Origin: Sipunculus nudus
Taxonomy: Eukaryota > Annelida > Sipuncula > Golfingiida > Sipunculidae
DNA length: 64,000 nt
NCBI GenBank assembly: GCA_026874595.1
Contig: CM049313.1
Coordinates: forward strand, 47,748,159-47,812,158
Direction of reading: 5' to 3'
Shown here: piece by piece, positions 23,519 through 35,599 of the stretch
Layout of the letters: every line of letters begins with the position of its first letter
How positions within the stretch are numbered: the first letter of the stretch is position 1
Program-made: the position numbers and the translations under genes
Notes under the pieces: model-generated
The model's database searches: none
What the model was told of the DNA's origin: nothing
What the model saw: the letters and a program-made list of their open reading frames with translations, nothing else

Positions 23519-25966
23519 TTGTAACAAGTGACCCATGGGTCATGACGCTCAGCTGCCAAGCATGACCTGCGACATCATGGGCTGCAATTCACAACTTCTA
23601 GTAAAATTGTTGCAGAACCTATATGCCAATTTTGTTTAAACTTTCTACATTGCCATAAATTCTTATCATATATGTCTGGTTAAAACAGTGTGAATGATGG
23701 TCTGAGGCAAAATGTATGGTTTTTGAGCTATCAGGAACTAATCCCACAGCTTGCTCGATACCTGTCAGTCTCAAAAGGAATACCACACAGGCCACATATA
23801 AGATCAAAATATAGCAAAAGATCAAGGAAATCCATGCAAGAATTATTGTGAAACGGGTGCTTCCATATTAATTTTTATTCAGTACAAGCCAACTGTACTG
23901 AGCTTTTATAAATGATGGTCATATTTATTAAGAAATCTTTGACCCAATGCAAGATTACATTAATATACATCCCACTGCATTCACTTTAATAGTTCTTGAG
24001 ATAATATGTTCTAAAGGAATTTAAAGATGGCGTCCTGGTGGCCATATTGGATTTCTGACAGGTCGGAAATTGAACAACAAACATCCTCTAAAAGGGACCA
24101 AACATCATAAAAAAATCACAGAAACTGTCCTGGCAAAAGGATTTCTAAAATGGCTACCTGGCAGACATAATGGTTTTCTGACAAGTCACACATCCTCCAA
24201 TAAGACAATAAACTTGTAGCAATTGCTTCAAAGAATGTAACAGTTATGAATGTCCAAAACAATTCAAAAGGCATTATCAGGTTGTAGAGCTCTCATATCA
24301 GATTTATGAAAATGCAAATGTAAAAAGTGCAAGTCCAATTTGTTTTAATTATCAGCTTGCTATTCAATGGGGTCAGCAGGGTAGGTAAACTGCAAAACCT
24401 AAAAGAAAAGAAATGTAGAAAGCATCACTAAGAGTCTTGTAATCAAATAAAGCCATCCTAAATCCAGGTACAGACCCACATATTATCAGAACAAACACTT
24501 GCTGGTATATCTGATGATTTGTAAAATAATATTCAGATATCTAGAAAACTAAGTTTATTGCTATGATTCCATGATATAAACTGCAAAATGTTCCCATCAT
24601 TTTATAAATCAGTAGCTAAACTTAACACTTAACTCTCATAGTCTTAATGCCTGGCCAAAGCATTCCGGCAACAGTGTTTTTGTTTTGCACTAATGATATA
24701 TCCTTATCACTCCATGAGCTGATACAAAAGGGAGTCATATATCACAAGTGTCACTGACAATTAAGGGCACATAGTGAGATGTACCAGTTGTGAGTGCCAT
24801 ATGGTTATATATACAAGAAAACTGGAAAAATAAAGATGGTATACAAAATAAGTTATTGTGAACATCCCTGACCTATGACCTTGGCCTTTTGCCCACATAT
24901 CAACTGGATTCTTTCTAAATGATGGGTAACTACTAACCACTTACATCTGGCCGGGTATAATTACTTGGCAACCAATGAGTGAATAACTTAGACCTGCAAC
25001 CTTTAACCTCCTGACCAGCTGACCTCAAAATCAATTAGTTATTTCTTCATGCAAAAAGACCCATAAATAGTTTGAATGAAATTCAGTGATGCACAGATGT
25101 GGCATATGTGAAAGACTGAAGGTTTGGGTTGAACAGTTTCACTTGAAATATGTTCACAAGCATTTAGAACAATATTGTGACCTTGACCTTTGACCTTTTG
25201 AATTCAACATCAATAGGCTTCTTCTCCTATTGGTAGGTAAGCCATATATGACAGATGGAAAGTATAGATTGAAAAGTTTGCTGAAAATGACTCCACGCAA
25301 GAAGAGGGTGCTGTGAACTTGACCTTTGACCTAAAATCAACAGGTCTTTTCCCCTGATGGCAGAGAAGCGATATCAGTGCTGAAAGGTTTGGAATGAAAG
25401 GTCTAGCTTGAAATGTGTCCAGAACCTTTTCAAAGAAGTGGATCCTGTGCCCCTGACCTTTGACCTTGTGACCTCAACATCTATAGGATTCTTCTCCCAC
25501 TTAGTAGGTGAGCTATATGTGAAAGATCAAAGAATTGGGATGAAAGGTTTGGCTTAAAATGCATCCTGAGGCTTTTCAAAGAAGTTGGTTCTGTGACCTT
25601 GACCTTTGACCTTGTGACCCTTAAAATAATTATGGTTCTTCCCCTGTTGGTAGGTGAGCTGTATGTGAAAGATGGAAAGTTTTGGATAAAATTTTGGGAT
25701 GAAAATTTTGGATAAAAGAATTATTTCTGGGGGGTGCAAACACACCCCATAACTTCGAGAATATAGGTCGCAGTGACCTAATTTCAGGTTTGCAAGGATA
25801 TCTTTTAAGAACCTCTAAGCCTGCATAGGGTTCATGGCCCTAGCCCCTATGGTTACGATTTGTGCCCTGCTAACGGACGGACGGCCGGACGGACAGACGG
25901 AAGGACGCCGGACAAAGACCCATCGCTATAGCCCAGCATGACTGAAAGTCAGCTGAGCTAAAAATT
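23519..25966 (+). mobile_element. Pearl/HINE-like element with DR1-bearing core repeats
   Basis: The left end (23519-23550) is ACAAGTGACCCATGGGTC then ATGACGCTCAGCTG. The right end (25929-25960) is the hairpin-forming GACTGAAAGTCAGCTGAGC, preceded by an (ACGG)n tract at about 25873-25910. The interior holds AT-rich sequence and a tandem core from about 24860. This is the same end architecture as 5398-8150, but with an unrelated core. No protein is encoded. Confidence 0.6.
24860..25740 (+). repeat. ~140-bp tandem repeat containing perfect DR1 motifs
   Basis: Units contain TGACCTTTGACCT, the reverse complement of AGGTCAAAGGTCA, exactly at 25184, 25320, 25454 and 25600, a spacing of 134-146 bp. 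More degenerate units lie to the left. Other unit landmarks are 'GTAGGTGAGCTATATGTGAA', 'GGTTTGG.ATGAAAGGTTTGG', 'CTTAAAATGCATCC' and 'CTTTTCAAAGAAGT'. No unit carries an open frame of interest. Confidence 0.85.
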
Positions 25967-25969
25967 GTG

Positions 25970-26464
25970 AAAAAATTTTTCTTGATAGTTAGATAGTACA
26001 AGCTATATTATGGACAGCCTCTTGCATGTTAATTGCTTAAACGTTGAACTTTTTTTACTTTTGTTTATTACAATTCTGTTGTCTTTTTTTAGCTGATTAA
26101 TCTGCCACCTGTGTTAACAGATATGCTGTTATATACCGTGTGATTAAAGTAGAGGATAATATTTCTTCAGAAGAATATTGGTAAAACAACACCCATTTTT
26201 TTGCAGACATGTCATTTCGTGCGTTCCCATTAATGTATTCATATTACCTTATGCGACATCTCTTTTCACAGTTTACCATTATAGAATATATATAGATGGG
26301 AATGTAAAGGGGTTTGAACACATTGTTCTATAAAAAATTATATAACGGCGACAGCTTAAACGTATATAGTGTACATTTCTATCCATTTCATTGAAACAAG
26401 TAGGGAAATCATTGAAACAAGTAGGGCTTTACGCTCTTTGGGTGCTGTTTCTTCACATTCTGGT
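25970..26464. other. Non-coding stretch
   Basis: AT-rich, with a short local duplication 'TTGAAACAAGTAGGG' near 26390 and 26412. No gene is seen. Confidence 0.4.
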
Positions 26465-26925
26465 ATTAAAGGAGCCCAATCACCTATGAATCATGTCGAA
26501 TGAACACGAAAAATAGCGTCTTCTCTTTAAAATAAATAGGTACCTGCAAAAATTTTGCACTGAAATCGTTTGCTTACTCCTTTAGACGAATGTTAAAAAC
26601 AGTGGACCGGGTGTCAACATAAACAAAGCGCATTTAATTGGACTTCGTGCATCGCCTAGGCCAAATTATATGTCAATCAGCAGTTGCTCTGACTGACTTT
26701 GCCTCAAAAATGTAATACATATTCCCGCTAGCTGAAACATGGCATGTTATCTGTCGCGCATACGCAAAATTGGACCTCCGACCTGTGTTTGCAAACACAC
26801 AAAACCATAACAAGGTGTTAAACAGCTCACAGGGAGGTACTGAGACAGTGTGCTGGGATGATTTTGCTGGGAAAGTTTTGTAAAGCTGAACTGATCGTGT
26901 GAAAGATCAAAGATAGCATGATCAA
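26465..26925. repeat. Dispersed ~470-bp repeat, copy B
   Basis: The partner of 2395-2872 in the same orientation. See that entry for shared landmarks. No terminal structures or target duplications were recognised. Confidence 0.65.
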
Positions 26926-27274
26926 AGATGAACACGTTTATGTAGTACAAATTCCAGATGGACGATATTCTGGATGAACCAACACCTACATATTGTTTGG
27001 ATAAAGGCCTACGTTTTGGTTTCTTTTCTAGTGATTTGCTCGAAAATATTAGGCTCATTTTATAATAATGATCACGGGTGGTGGGTAAACTGAACATGAG
27101 TTTTTTCAATGTTGTTTCTTTCACATTTAGAAGATGCCTTTTAAAAAGTGACACATGTACATATGACATAAGGATATATGTTTATGAGGTTTTCCAAAAT
27201 ATTGGTTCTGTGATCAGTTTGAAGCCAACCTGTCTACCCAAACTGGAGTTATCATCCATAAACTAATTTGTGAA

Positions 27275-28640
27275 TTGATGGGCCCTGTGACCTTAACCTT
27301 CGACCTTATGACCCTAAAATCAAAAGGAAACTTCCCCTATTGGCAGGTGCACCACATGTTGATGATGGAAGGATTGAGATGAAAATTTGGCTTTAAATGC
27401 ATCCAAAATCTTTCTTAAGTAGTGGGTCCTGTGACCTTGACCTTTGAACTCATGACCCCAGAATCAAAAGTTCTTACTTTAGTGGTTGGCCATATATAAG
27501 TCAAGTTTGAAACCAATATTTCAAACTAAATTGGTGTTATCATCTGGAAAATAATATGTGGATTGATGGCCCCATAACCTTGACCTTATGACCCCAAAAT
27601 CCATCAGTTACTTCCATTACTGGCAGGTGAGCAACATCTGGAAGATAGAATGTTTGGGACAGAAAGTTTGGCTAAAAATACATCAACAATCTTTTTAAAG
27701 AAGTGGGTCCTGTGACCTGGACCTTTGGCCTTATGACCCCAAAATCAAAAGGGTTCTTACATTATTGGTGGGCCATATATAAGTAAAAATTGAAACCAAT
27801 ATGTCAATTCAAACTTGAGTTATCATCTAGAAACTAATATGTGGACAGATGGGCCCCTGTGACTATGACCTTTGACCTTATGACCCCCAAATCAATCAGT
27901 TACTTCCCCGATTGGCAGCTCAGCTATATGTGCATGATGGAAGGTTTGGATGAAAAGTTTGGCTTAAAATGCATCCACAATCTTTCTAAATAAGTGGGTA
28001 CTGTGACCTTGAACTTTGACCTCACGACTCCAAATTTGAACAGAATCTTCCCCTATTAGCAGGTTAGCAATATCTTGAAGATGGAAGGTTTGGGATGAAA
28101 AGTTTGGCTTCAAATGCATATGCATTCTTTTTAAAGAAATGAGTCCTGTGACCATGACCTTTGACCGTTTGACCCCAAAATCCACACGGTTCTTACTTTA
28201 GTGGTGAGTCATATATAAATTAAGTTTGAAACCAATATGTCAAACTAAACTGGAGTTATCATCTGGAAGCTAATTTGTGAACAGATGGCCCCTATGACCT
28301 TGACCTTTGACCCCAAATTCATTTATGCTCTCCCATACTGGCAAGTCAGCTAAATGTGCAAAATGGAAAGTTTGAGATGAAAAGCTTGGCTTAAAATGCA
28401 GCTATAATCTTTTTACAAAAGTGAGGCCTGTGACCTTGACCTCTGACCTCATGATCCCAAAATAATATAGGTTCTTGCTTTAGTGGTGGGCCATATGTAA
28501 GTCAAGTTTAAAATTCATGTGTCTATACAACCTGGAGTTTTCATCTGGAAACAAATTTGTGTGGATGGACGGATGGACAGACAGACAGACAAACGGACAG
28601 ACAGACAGGGTGATAACTATATTGCATCCACTTATGATCA
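27275..28640 (+). repeat. Second DR1-type tandem array, higher-order ~280-bp unit
   Basis: Two ~140-bp subunits alternate. One carries 'TTGGCAGGTGAGC' and 'GATGGAAGGTTTGGGATGAA'; the other 'TTAGTGGTGGGCCATATATAA' and 'GGAGTTATCATCTGG'. Both carry versions of GTGACCTTGACCTTTGACC. One site is an exact DR1 (27866-27878); most of the others differ by one or a few bases. The array ends in a GGACGGATGGACAGACAG microsatellite near 28565-28610, as in the core-then-microsatellite order of pearl elements. Confidence 0.82.
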
Positions 28641-28879
28641 ATAAACACACCAGGTTTTGGGACACTAGATGCAATTACAGCTGAGAAGCTGACATGATTT
28701 TTGTCATTTTATAGTAAAAAAAAATATATTCGTTAAAATAACAAAAAATACAGGTGGAGCCTCCACTTTTCGGGAACTGATAAAACTAGTCATGGTCAAT
28801 ATTCAAGGCAAGCTTCATGACAATCCATGCATTAATTATCAAGATAATGGAGGTTTTGTATTATTTTTTTTTATTCTTG

Positions 28880-29100
28880 GGGGTACTTTCGAGCCCCATA
28901 GCTCGGAGGATATAAGTCGCAGTGACTTAATTTCAGGTTTCCAAGGAGATTGTTTATTGACCTCCCTGGATATACACTTAGAAGTTTCTAGGTCCAGCAG
29001 TTACGAGGTGTGCCCTGCTAACGGCCGGCCGGACGGACGACGGACAAAGCGCCATTCCTATAACTCAGTTGACTTACAGTCAGCTGAACTAAAAAAGGAA
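28880..29100 (+). repeat. 3' end of another pearl-like element
   Basis: 'ATATAAGTCGCAGTGACTTA' then 'ATTTCAGGTTTCCAAGGAG', the decayed (ACGG)n near 29020-29040 and the terminal 'GACTTACAGTCAGCTGAACT' match the right part of the 23519-25966 element. Confidence 0.65.
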
Positions 29101-29576
29101 GAGAGTTGAGATGAGTTGATCAAAGTATAATAATAAACACATTTAATTTATTAGCTGAAGTAAGATGTTCAAATATAATTGTAAATTTTCCTTTTTCAAA
29201 TCAAAACAAATTCGATAACTATTTCACAATCCAAACAGGAGTTACCATTTGGAAACAAATATGTGGTTAGATGTGAAAGATGGAAGGTTTGGGATGAAAA
29301 GTTTGGTTTAAAATGCATCCACAATCTTTTAAAGAAGTTGGGCCTGTGACCTTGATCTTTGACCTCATGACCAAAAGATCAATAGGGTCCTTACTTTAAT
29401 GGAGGGCCAAATTAGTCAAGATTGAAACCAATATATTCATCCAAACTTGAGTTATAATTCGGAAACAAATATGTGGAGAGATCAGGGGCGTAGCCAAGGT
29501 GGGGCCGTGGGCCCCCCCCCCACCCGTCGCATCCAGTACTCGCCGTCCTTTCGGAATTTCACTTAGTCTATTAATG

Positions 29577-29578
<2 letters not shown>

Positions 29579-29632
<54 letters not shown>
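29579..29632. repeat. (TA)n microsatellite
   Basis: About 25 TA repeats. The apparent Ile-Tyr open frames on both strands are artefacts of it. Confidence 0.9.
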
Positions 29633-29634
<2 letters not shown>

Positions 29635-29652
29635 TTAAATTGCCTTTGCTAT

Positions 29653-30435
29653 CAGTGACGGATCCAGAAGGGGCGCATTCGGCGCGCGGCCCCCCCTTGA
29701 GCTGCATTTTACCTATTTCCCAATATTCGTGATAATTTTCATTTTTCATAGTTCTTTTCATAAATTAGCAATTAGATTTTATTTAATTTATCTGCAGTTT
29801 ATTACTTTCAAACTCATTAGTTTGGTATGAGGATATTTATGAACAGCTGCAGAACAAATGCAGGCAAATAGGTTCCGGTTGGGGTCGACCGTGGATAATA
29901 TCACGGCCGCTCTGGTGATACCGGTACCCGAACTCGCGATCTGTGCTCTTTGGAGTCCTGTGTGCTGTCGGGACTACGGACCCCGGATAATGCAAAGTTT
30001 GACATAAGACTTCAACATATCAGTGATTTCACTCTGAGCAGTACATTTAAAAGATAATATATTGCAAGTTATAAACGTAAATGCGCCTTTGTGCCATTGA
30101 CATTACCATGTTGAAAATGATTGAAATTTTACATATATGAAATTTTGAACCTCTCTACGATATGACTACATAACGCAAAGACAAAAGGGAACAGTTTTAC
30201 ATAAACAGGAAATCCTCATTTTTATTGTGAAAATTGCCTCACAATGTCCTCTTTACAGTGCATTTTCAAAAAAATTCCCAATATGTGAGGGGTTATTCCC
30301 CTCCTATACCCTCTCCATGTAAGTGAAAGTAATGAAACCATGGTTCATTATTGAAAATAAAAGAAAGCTATAGTTTCATACACTATAAAAAAACTATAGT
30401 TTCGAATTTCTGGATCCGCCACTAATCCGCCACTG
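29653..30435. mobile_element. Nested MITE with CAGTGRCGGATCCAGAA ends
   Basis: The left end is CAGTGACGGATCCAGAA and the right end is TTCTGGATCCGCCACT followed by aatCCGCCACTG, so the right terminus is partly duplicated. It lies wholly within the 29483-30477 element. No clear target duplication was found, and the termini are hAT-like. Confidence 0.6.
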
Positions 30436-30559
30436 ATCATGGCCCCCTCCCCTCCCTAAATCCTGGCTACGCCCCTGGAGATGGCCACTGTGACCTTGAT
30501 CTTTGACAAATTTTCAGGAAGATTCGTCAAACCAGTCCGGAGATTTAAGCATGGTTTTT

Positions 30560-31050
30560 TGTAGCGTGAACGTGAATGTAGGTGGCGCCACCTGTCATAA
30601 AATCAAGAAAGCTATCCTGGATGTATACGCATGCCAAATGGCAGGTGAATTAGTCAAACCACTGCGATGATATGAGTGATTTTAACCCAAGGCAGATAAA
30701 CAGATGGACACTGTGCAAACATTTTTTGTGTATGTTATAAAGCAGATAAACAGATGGACACTGTGCAAACATTTTTTGTGTATGTTATAAAGCTATCCAA
30801 GGGCTACATTTGTACAATTTTATTTTCCTGATCGGTCAAACGGTTCCCGAGATATGTGGGTTTATGTGTGGAAACAGACGCACAAATGGACGCTTGGCAG
30901 AGAGGAAAGGTCAGAGGTCAATGCAAATTGGTTAGGCACCAGTTCACATGTGACCCGATAACTTTCGGAAAAATCCTTCTAGTAGTCTCAGAGGAGTTCT
31001 CCGGAAACGAACGCGGCGGTGGCGGAACCCGGTCAAAACATAGTATCCGC
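30560..31050 (+). repeat. Single satellite unit, 50-bp duplication and GC-rich end
   Basis: 'GTAGGTGGCGCCACCTGTC' near 30578 belongs to the 11.5-kb satellite family. 30692-30741 and 30742-30791 are a perfect 50-bp direct duplication (GCAGATAAACAGATGGACAC...). The block at about 30985-31030 is the same GC-rich sequence found inverted near 20670-20720. Confidence 0.75.
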
Positions 31051-32180
31051 AAAACTTCGTTTTGGCTGATACAAATAATATATATATACATAGAGAAATA
31101 TATGGTTAGAACATATTTCAGCTTGTTGTCTTCATTTACTACTGCATAATAAATCCATTAATTTTGAAATTTCTGGTTAATATTATTGGATACAGGTCTG
31201 TGTAAACAAGTGAAGTTCTCATCAGCTGAGTATGCCATTACACTATATATTATTATTTTTTTAATAAGTGATTTATAAACATAAATTTTCTAAATAAGAT
31301 CATCACCATACCATTTCACCGTTTCAGATCACTCTAAGTAGGCCTCATTTTGAAATATTCAATTTTGCCAAGATCAATTTACATATTTTATCTGTTCTAT
31401 TTACTTCATCTAATTTTAGCTCATTTTTAATGGGATATTCACATGCATGTCCACTGACACAAATCTGCAGTCTGAACACTCTGTCAGCAGTCTCCTTAAG
31501 TGACCATTGGCCAGTGCAACTGATACAGCAGTGAGGGCGGCATGCGTGCGGCAAGCAAGCGCAATTTCCATTCGCAAGGGGGGGGGGGGGGGTCGATACA
31601 TTTGACCCCTTATTTTCTCAATATAGTGTAATTATAATAATATCATTAGTGGTAAATGGAAAAACCAGTTATGGGACGGGGGAAAATTATTTCAGTGATT
31701 CACGACTGTCTAGTATGTGTGTCGACTACTGGGGTTGCGCGTGTGTGGTGTATCCCCCTCCCCCCCCCCCCCGAGCTGTAAGATTTGGCATGATAGGCTG
31801 TATATTCTTAGTATTTCATGTCACACTAAATCAGTTCAATGGGCTATACTCTCTCTCATTTGCAGCTGTTCTAAAAAATATAAATATTTTAATTATAATT
31901 ATTACTTTACTGATTTTGTGAAGGTGGTGTTTAACTCAAGTTATGTAAGATTTTGATAAAATCCCGGGATATAGGGAATGATTGATGTCATTTATATTAT
32001 TTACATTTGGAAATAACGTGCTATTGTCATATAAGTTTTGACTTGGCCCGATGCTGCAAGTATACACCAATTAGACAGATTTATCATGTAACTTTCATCT
32101 CATGAGAAAATATATGTTTAGTTTCAGTCAAACAAAATAATTGAGAATCCAGGATATACAATTTCACAAAAGTCTGTGTG
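31050..32180. other. Non-coding stretch with G and C tracts
   Basis: Poly-G at 31578-31592 and poly-C near 31755-31771. No gene is seen. Confidence 0.45.
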
Positions 32181-32189
32181 GCTAATACA

Positions 32190-33590
32190 ACTAATAAAAC
32201 ATAGTGGCAGCGCAGTGTGTGATTCTACGAACCTGCTGGACTTTAATTGTGGGACCGGCCGACCAAACACGGTTTTTTTTTTGTTTTTTTTTGGCAGACG
32301 TGTCCTACAGACTGTAATCTCCTTGGTGCTAGGTATGTGTGTGTTAATGATCTGGCTGGAATTAAACCTCCAAGTTTCAACTGGCAGGCAAGTGAGTTAC
32401 CACAGCAGTTCAAAAGATTCCGTCGGTATTGTGAGCTAATGCTCTCTACACCAACCTTTGCCTAAAAAAATAACGGTCGTGAGATCGTTAATAACATCCG
32501 GCTGTGGATGGGCCCACAGGCAGTAGAAATATATGACAATTGTACTGATATGTCTGAGACACAGCAGGAACCCCCCCCCCCCCCAGTGACGACTGGGCTG
32601 CGTTTCAAACTTATTTTGAGTCGAAATCTAACTTCCGGTTTTCATGGTTCCGGTTAAGGGACATGAAACAACAACCGAATGTACCCATTGACAGCTTCAT
32701 TACCAGATTGAAAGTGCAAGCACAAAGGTGCAACTTTGATACACAGGCAGCCATGGAGGACAATCTAATAGATCAGATCATCAAAGGGCTCGCCCATGGC
32801 CCCGTCCGTAAACAACTTCTTGATCATGATGCAGACACACACTTGATAAGGCACTTGACAAGGTCCTTTGGCTATAAGTAAATATTTAATGGCTGAGGAT
32901 GATGCTATAAAGATGATACATCCTATTGATAAATTGACTACTAGCCAGGAGAGTTACATAGAAGCAAATGGACTGCTCCTCGTTCTAGTGTATGTTCAGT
33001 ATAAGCTACAGTGGCTGCTGAGTGCTGACAACAGTGAAACATGAACCTGGAGGAAATTGCCAATTAGATATATAAAACTTAAATATTGTTAATATACCAT
33101 TAAACCTTCTTAACTTATTTATCCAGATAAGCATTTATGTTAATTTAATTTAATTTTACAAAGCAATTCTTAGTTTGATCCAGTTTAATCCTGTATAATC
33201 CGGATAAAACTGGATTAAACCGGATTAAACCCAGTTTTATCCATTGTCCTGGATTAAACAAGTTTTATCCGGATAAAACCCAACCCTGACTAGGACATAT
33301 GAAGCCACTCAGACACATTTACAGAAGTTTGAAAACACACTACCATACGGCGAGCACAATTGCAGTTCAATGCTTGTTACTTCTGTGGTGGGGTCAGACA
33401 CAGGAGAGACGACTGTCCTGCCAAATATAAAAAATGTAACCGATGTGGCAAAATTGGCCACTGGGGCAAAGTTTGCCGTAATTCACGGCGGGACAGTCCA
33501 GGAACAGGAACGATATGAATGAGAAACCAAGAGACCAGGACAGACGCTCAAGGTCACCAAAACGTAGAATCCGGAATAACAGCAGAAAAT
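32190..33590 (+). pseudogene. Second Gypsy-type gag fragment with two zinc knuckles
   Basis: Plus-strand frames show a gag N-terminal region (KPPSFNWQASELPQQFKRF, near 32365-32460), a capsid-like region (QQPNVPIDSFITRLKVQAQRCNF... LIDQIIKGLAHGPVRKQLL, 32663-32881), and two knuckles near 33375-33476: CYFCGGVRHRRDDC and CNRCGKIGHWGKVC, both C-X2-C-X4-H-X4-C. A TGGCAGCGCAGTGTG motif at 32205-32219, just after 'aacatag', could be a primer-binding site. Stops, a poly-C tract and an insert of GGATAAAAC/GGATTAAAC repeats (about 33170-33290) break it. No RT follows. Confidence 0.75.
33170..33295. repeat. GGATTAAAC/GGATAAAAC short inverted repeats
   Basis: A cluster of alternating GGATTAAAC and GTTTTATCC motifs that can fold on itself, sitting inside the gag fragment. 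It is probably the end of a small insertion whose other end is not clear. Confidence 0.5.
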
Positions 33591-33599
33591 GATCATAAG

Positions 33600-35590
33600 T
33601 ACCTGGTTTTATGGCTTTAATTTATGTTTAAAAAAATGAAACTATTATATTCACTTTTGAATACTTTTACATCAAACTATACATACTAAACATAGCGAGG
33701 GTCTTCTGACAATAATTAACATTATAGACATCATCACGAAAACTTGTCTGGAATCTTAATTTTTTGTCATATTTGAATATTTTTATTTTTTTAATGCATG
33801 CATGAGAAAAGAATGAAAAGGAATTTTAGGTATGAAACTAATACATATGTAAAAATTAATATTATATTATATTATACAAGTTTATATACTTGATCACAAT
33901 TCAAATATATCACAATTAGGTAAAAAGTTTTAGAAAATAAGGTATTATATATTTCCAGTATACATATAAGTTTATTCTAAACCAGGTTTTGACATATTAT
34001 TTCATAGTAAACTCATACATGGAACCAAATTCTATTTATTATTATTTTTCATTTGCATAAATATTATAAATATTATTCTTTGATTAGAGGGGTGGGGGAG
34101 GGATGATTATATTGACCATCCCCCCTTGCCAAAAGGGGGATAAAAGTCTGTATTAGTCTGTATATAGTCTGATGCAAATAGTTTTATTTAAACAAGTTAT
34201 CGATAATACTTGTGATATACTGCAATCTTTTAAAATTTAAATAATGTATGATTAAATACTGAGTTTATAGTTTATCCTGGTGCTTTCATAAGCAAACACT
34301 GTCAATCACACCAATTGCTTTCAGCGATAAGAAAATATAATAATAAACGCCAATTGCTTTCAGCGATAAAAAAAAGTAATAACAAAACCTGAAAATTTGT
34401 TTCGGGCATTTTCAAGTGTAACAGGGTGACCTTTTTGTATTAATTTTTCCAAGGAAAACTGAGCTGCACAAAATCGGCTCAATTTCGGCTTAATGATATA
34501 ACGGCGGTACCTGCTCATAAACTCAGTTCTGCTTGCTGACGGCGGCGCTGTACACCCCCCCCCCCCCCACGACACACACACTCACTGGACACGAGTTCAG
34601 GTATCATACACCAACAATGTATTCCGCTGTGCTCCTTTCATTCGGTTCACAAATATGAACAAATCTATTTAACGTATATATCAACTTTATTCAAGACATC
34701 TATTAATGAGGCAAAGATATACAGCGATATGAGTTGAGGACAATTTGTTATGGTATCCATTTTGGAAATTTCTCTCATCATCCATGCATATATTCAATAA
34801 TGGCAAAATGGGAAGGCGTTTATTTAAATTAAAGAATTTACTATTAATTAATCATTTCTCAACAGCCCTTAAACATATGTGCATGTTTTATATAAAAGGT
34901 CAACATTGTATATCAATCTTAACCATGCATGAGCCTTGTTGCTGAGAAAATGTGCGAGGGGCAATGCACAGGAGAAAAGCCAGGAACTCTCATCCCGGTA
35001 AAACCCCCAACCCCATGAATAACGAAAAATCTGCATTCTAAGGAACCATGTAATGTTCCGTTCAAACTCTGTTCCGGACACTCCCTGCCTCTTATAACAA
35101 AGATGACAAAACCCAATTTCAAGAATATCATATATTTCCTCAATCCCCCTGAAAACAATTTAGTGTGTATTTTGATCATTTGCACTGTTTTGACACCTAA
35201 TGTTTCACTTAAATATGAAAAAAATCCCCAATTTCGCCGAGATGCAGCATCAAGTATCATAAATTGAATGCAAGATTATTGAGGAAAATATGAATAAGCT
35301 AATAAAATGACAGAAATAATTAAGAGGAGGCCAAAAGCCAGTTTGTGCCCTCCTTAAAAATTGTAGGGGAAACAACCCCCCGCCACCCTCCAAAAGAAGG
35401 CCAATACAGGTACGTAATATTACTAATACATTAATTATATACTTTACTTATATTACTGCGTTCAAACTGGAAGAGCGTTTTAGCTGCAAGTGTATTCATG
35501 CATTTATGAACAGGTAGTTCTACAAGCACCTGAAGTTACATTCCATTTAAAAAAGTTCTCATGAAGAAGTATACCAATTTATAGGAAAAT
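33600..35590. other. Non-coding stretch
   Basis: AT-rich, with an imperfect direct duplication 'GCCAATTGCTTTCAGCGATAA' (near 34310 and 34348) and a 14-nt C tract at 34555-34568. No gene is recognisable. Confidence 0.45.
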
Positions 35591-35599
35591 TTTTCAGCA

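Larger units (their letters stand above)
29483..30477. mobile_element. 995-bp MITE with CAGGGGCGTAGCCA ends
   Basis: The ends are CAGGGGCGTAGCCAAGG and GGCTACGCCCCTG, flanked by the direct repeat GAGAT (29478-29482 and 30478-30482). The insertion falls inside a DR1-type repeat whose halves rejoin cleanly, so both boundaries and the 5-bp duplication are secure. The interior contains a (TA)n tract and a nested element. No transposase is present. Confidence 0.85.
29270..30510 (+). repeat. DR1-type repeat units split by a MITE
   Basis: Repeat units at 29270-29482 and 30478-30510 join into a continuous unit ('AATATGTGGAGAGATGGCC') when the 29483-30477 insert is removed. GTGACCTTGATCTTTGACC variants occur near 29346 and 30489. 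Confidence 0.75.

Noticed and set aside
29396..29761. Open frames across 29.4-29.8 kb on both strands
   Set aside because: Driven by the (TA)n tract and MITE ends; no protein features.
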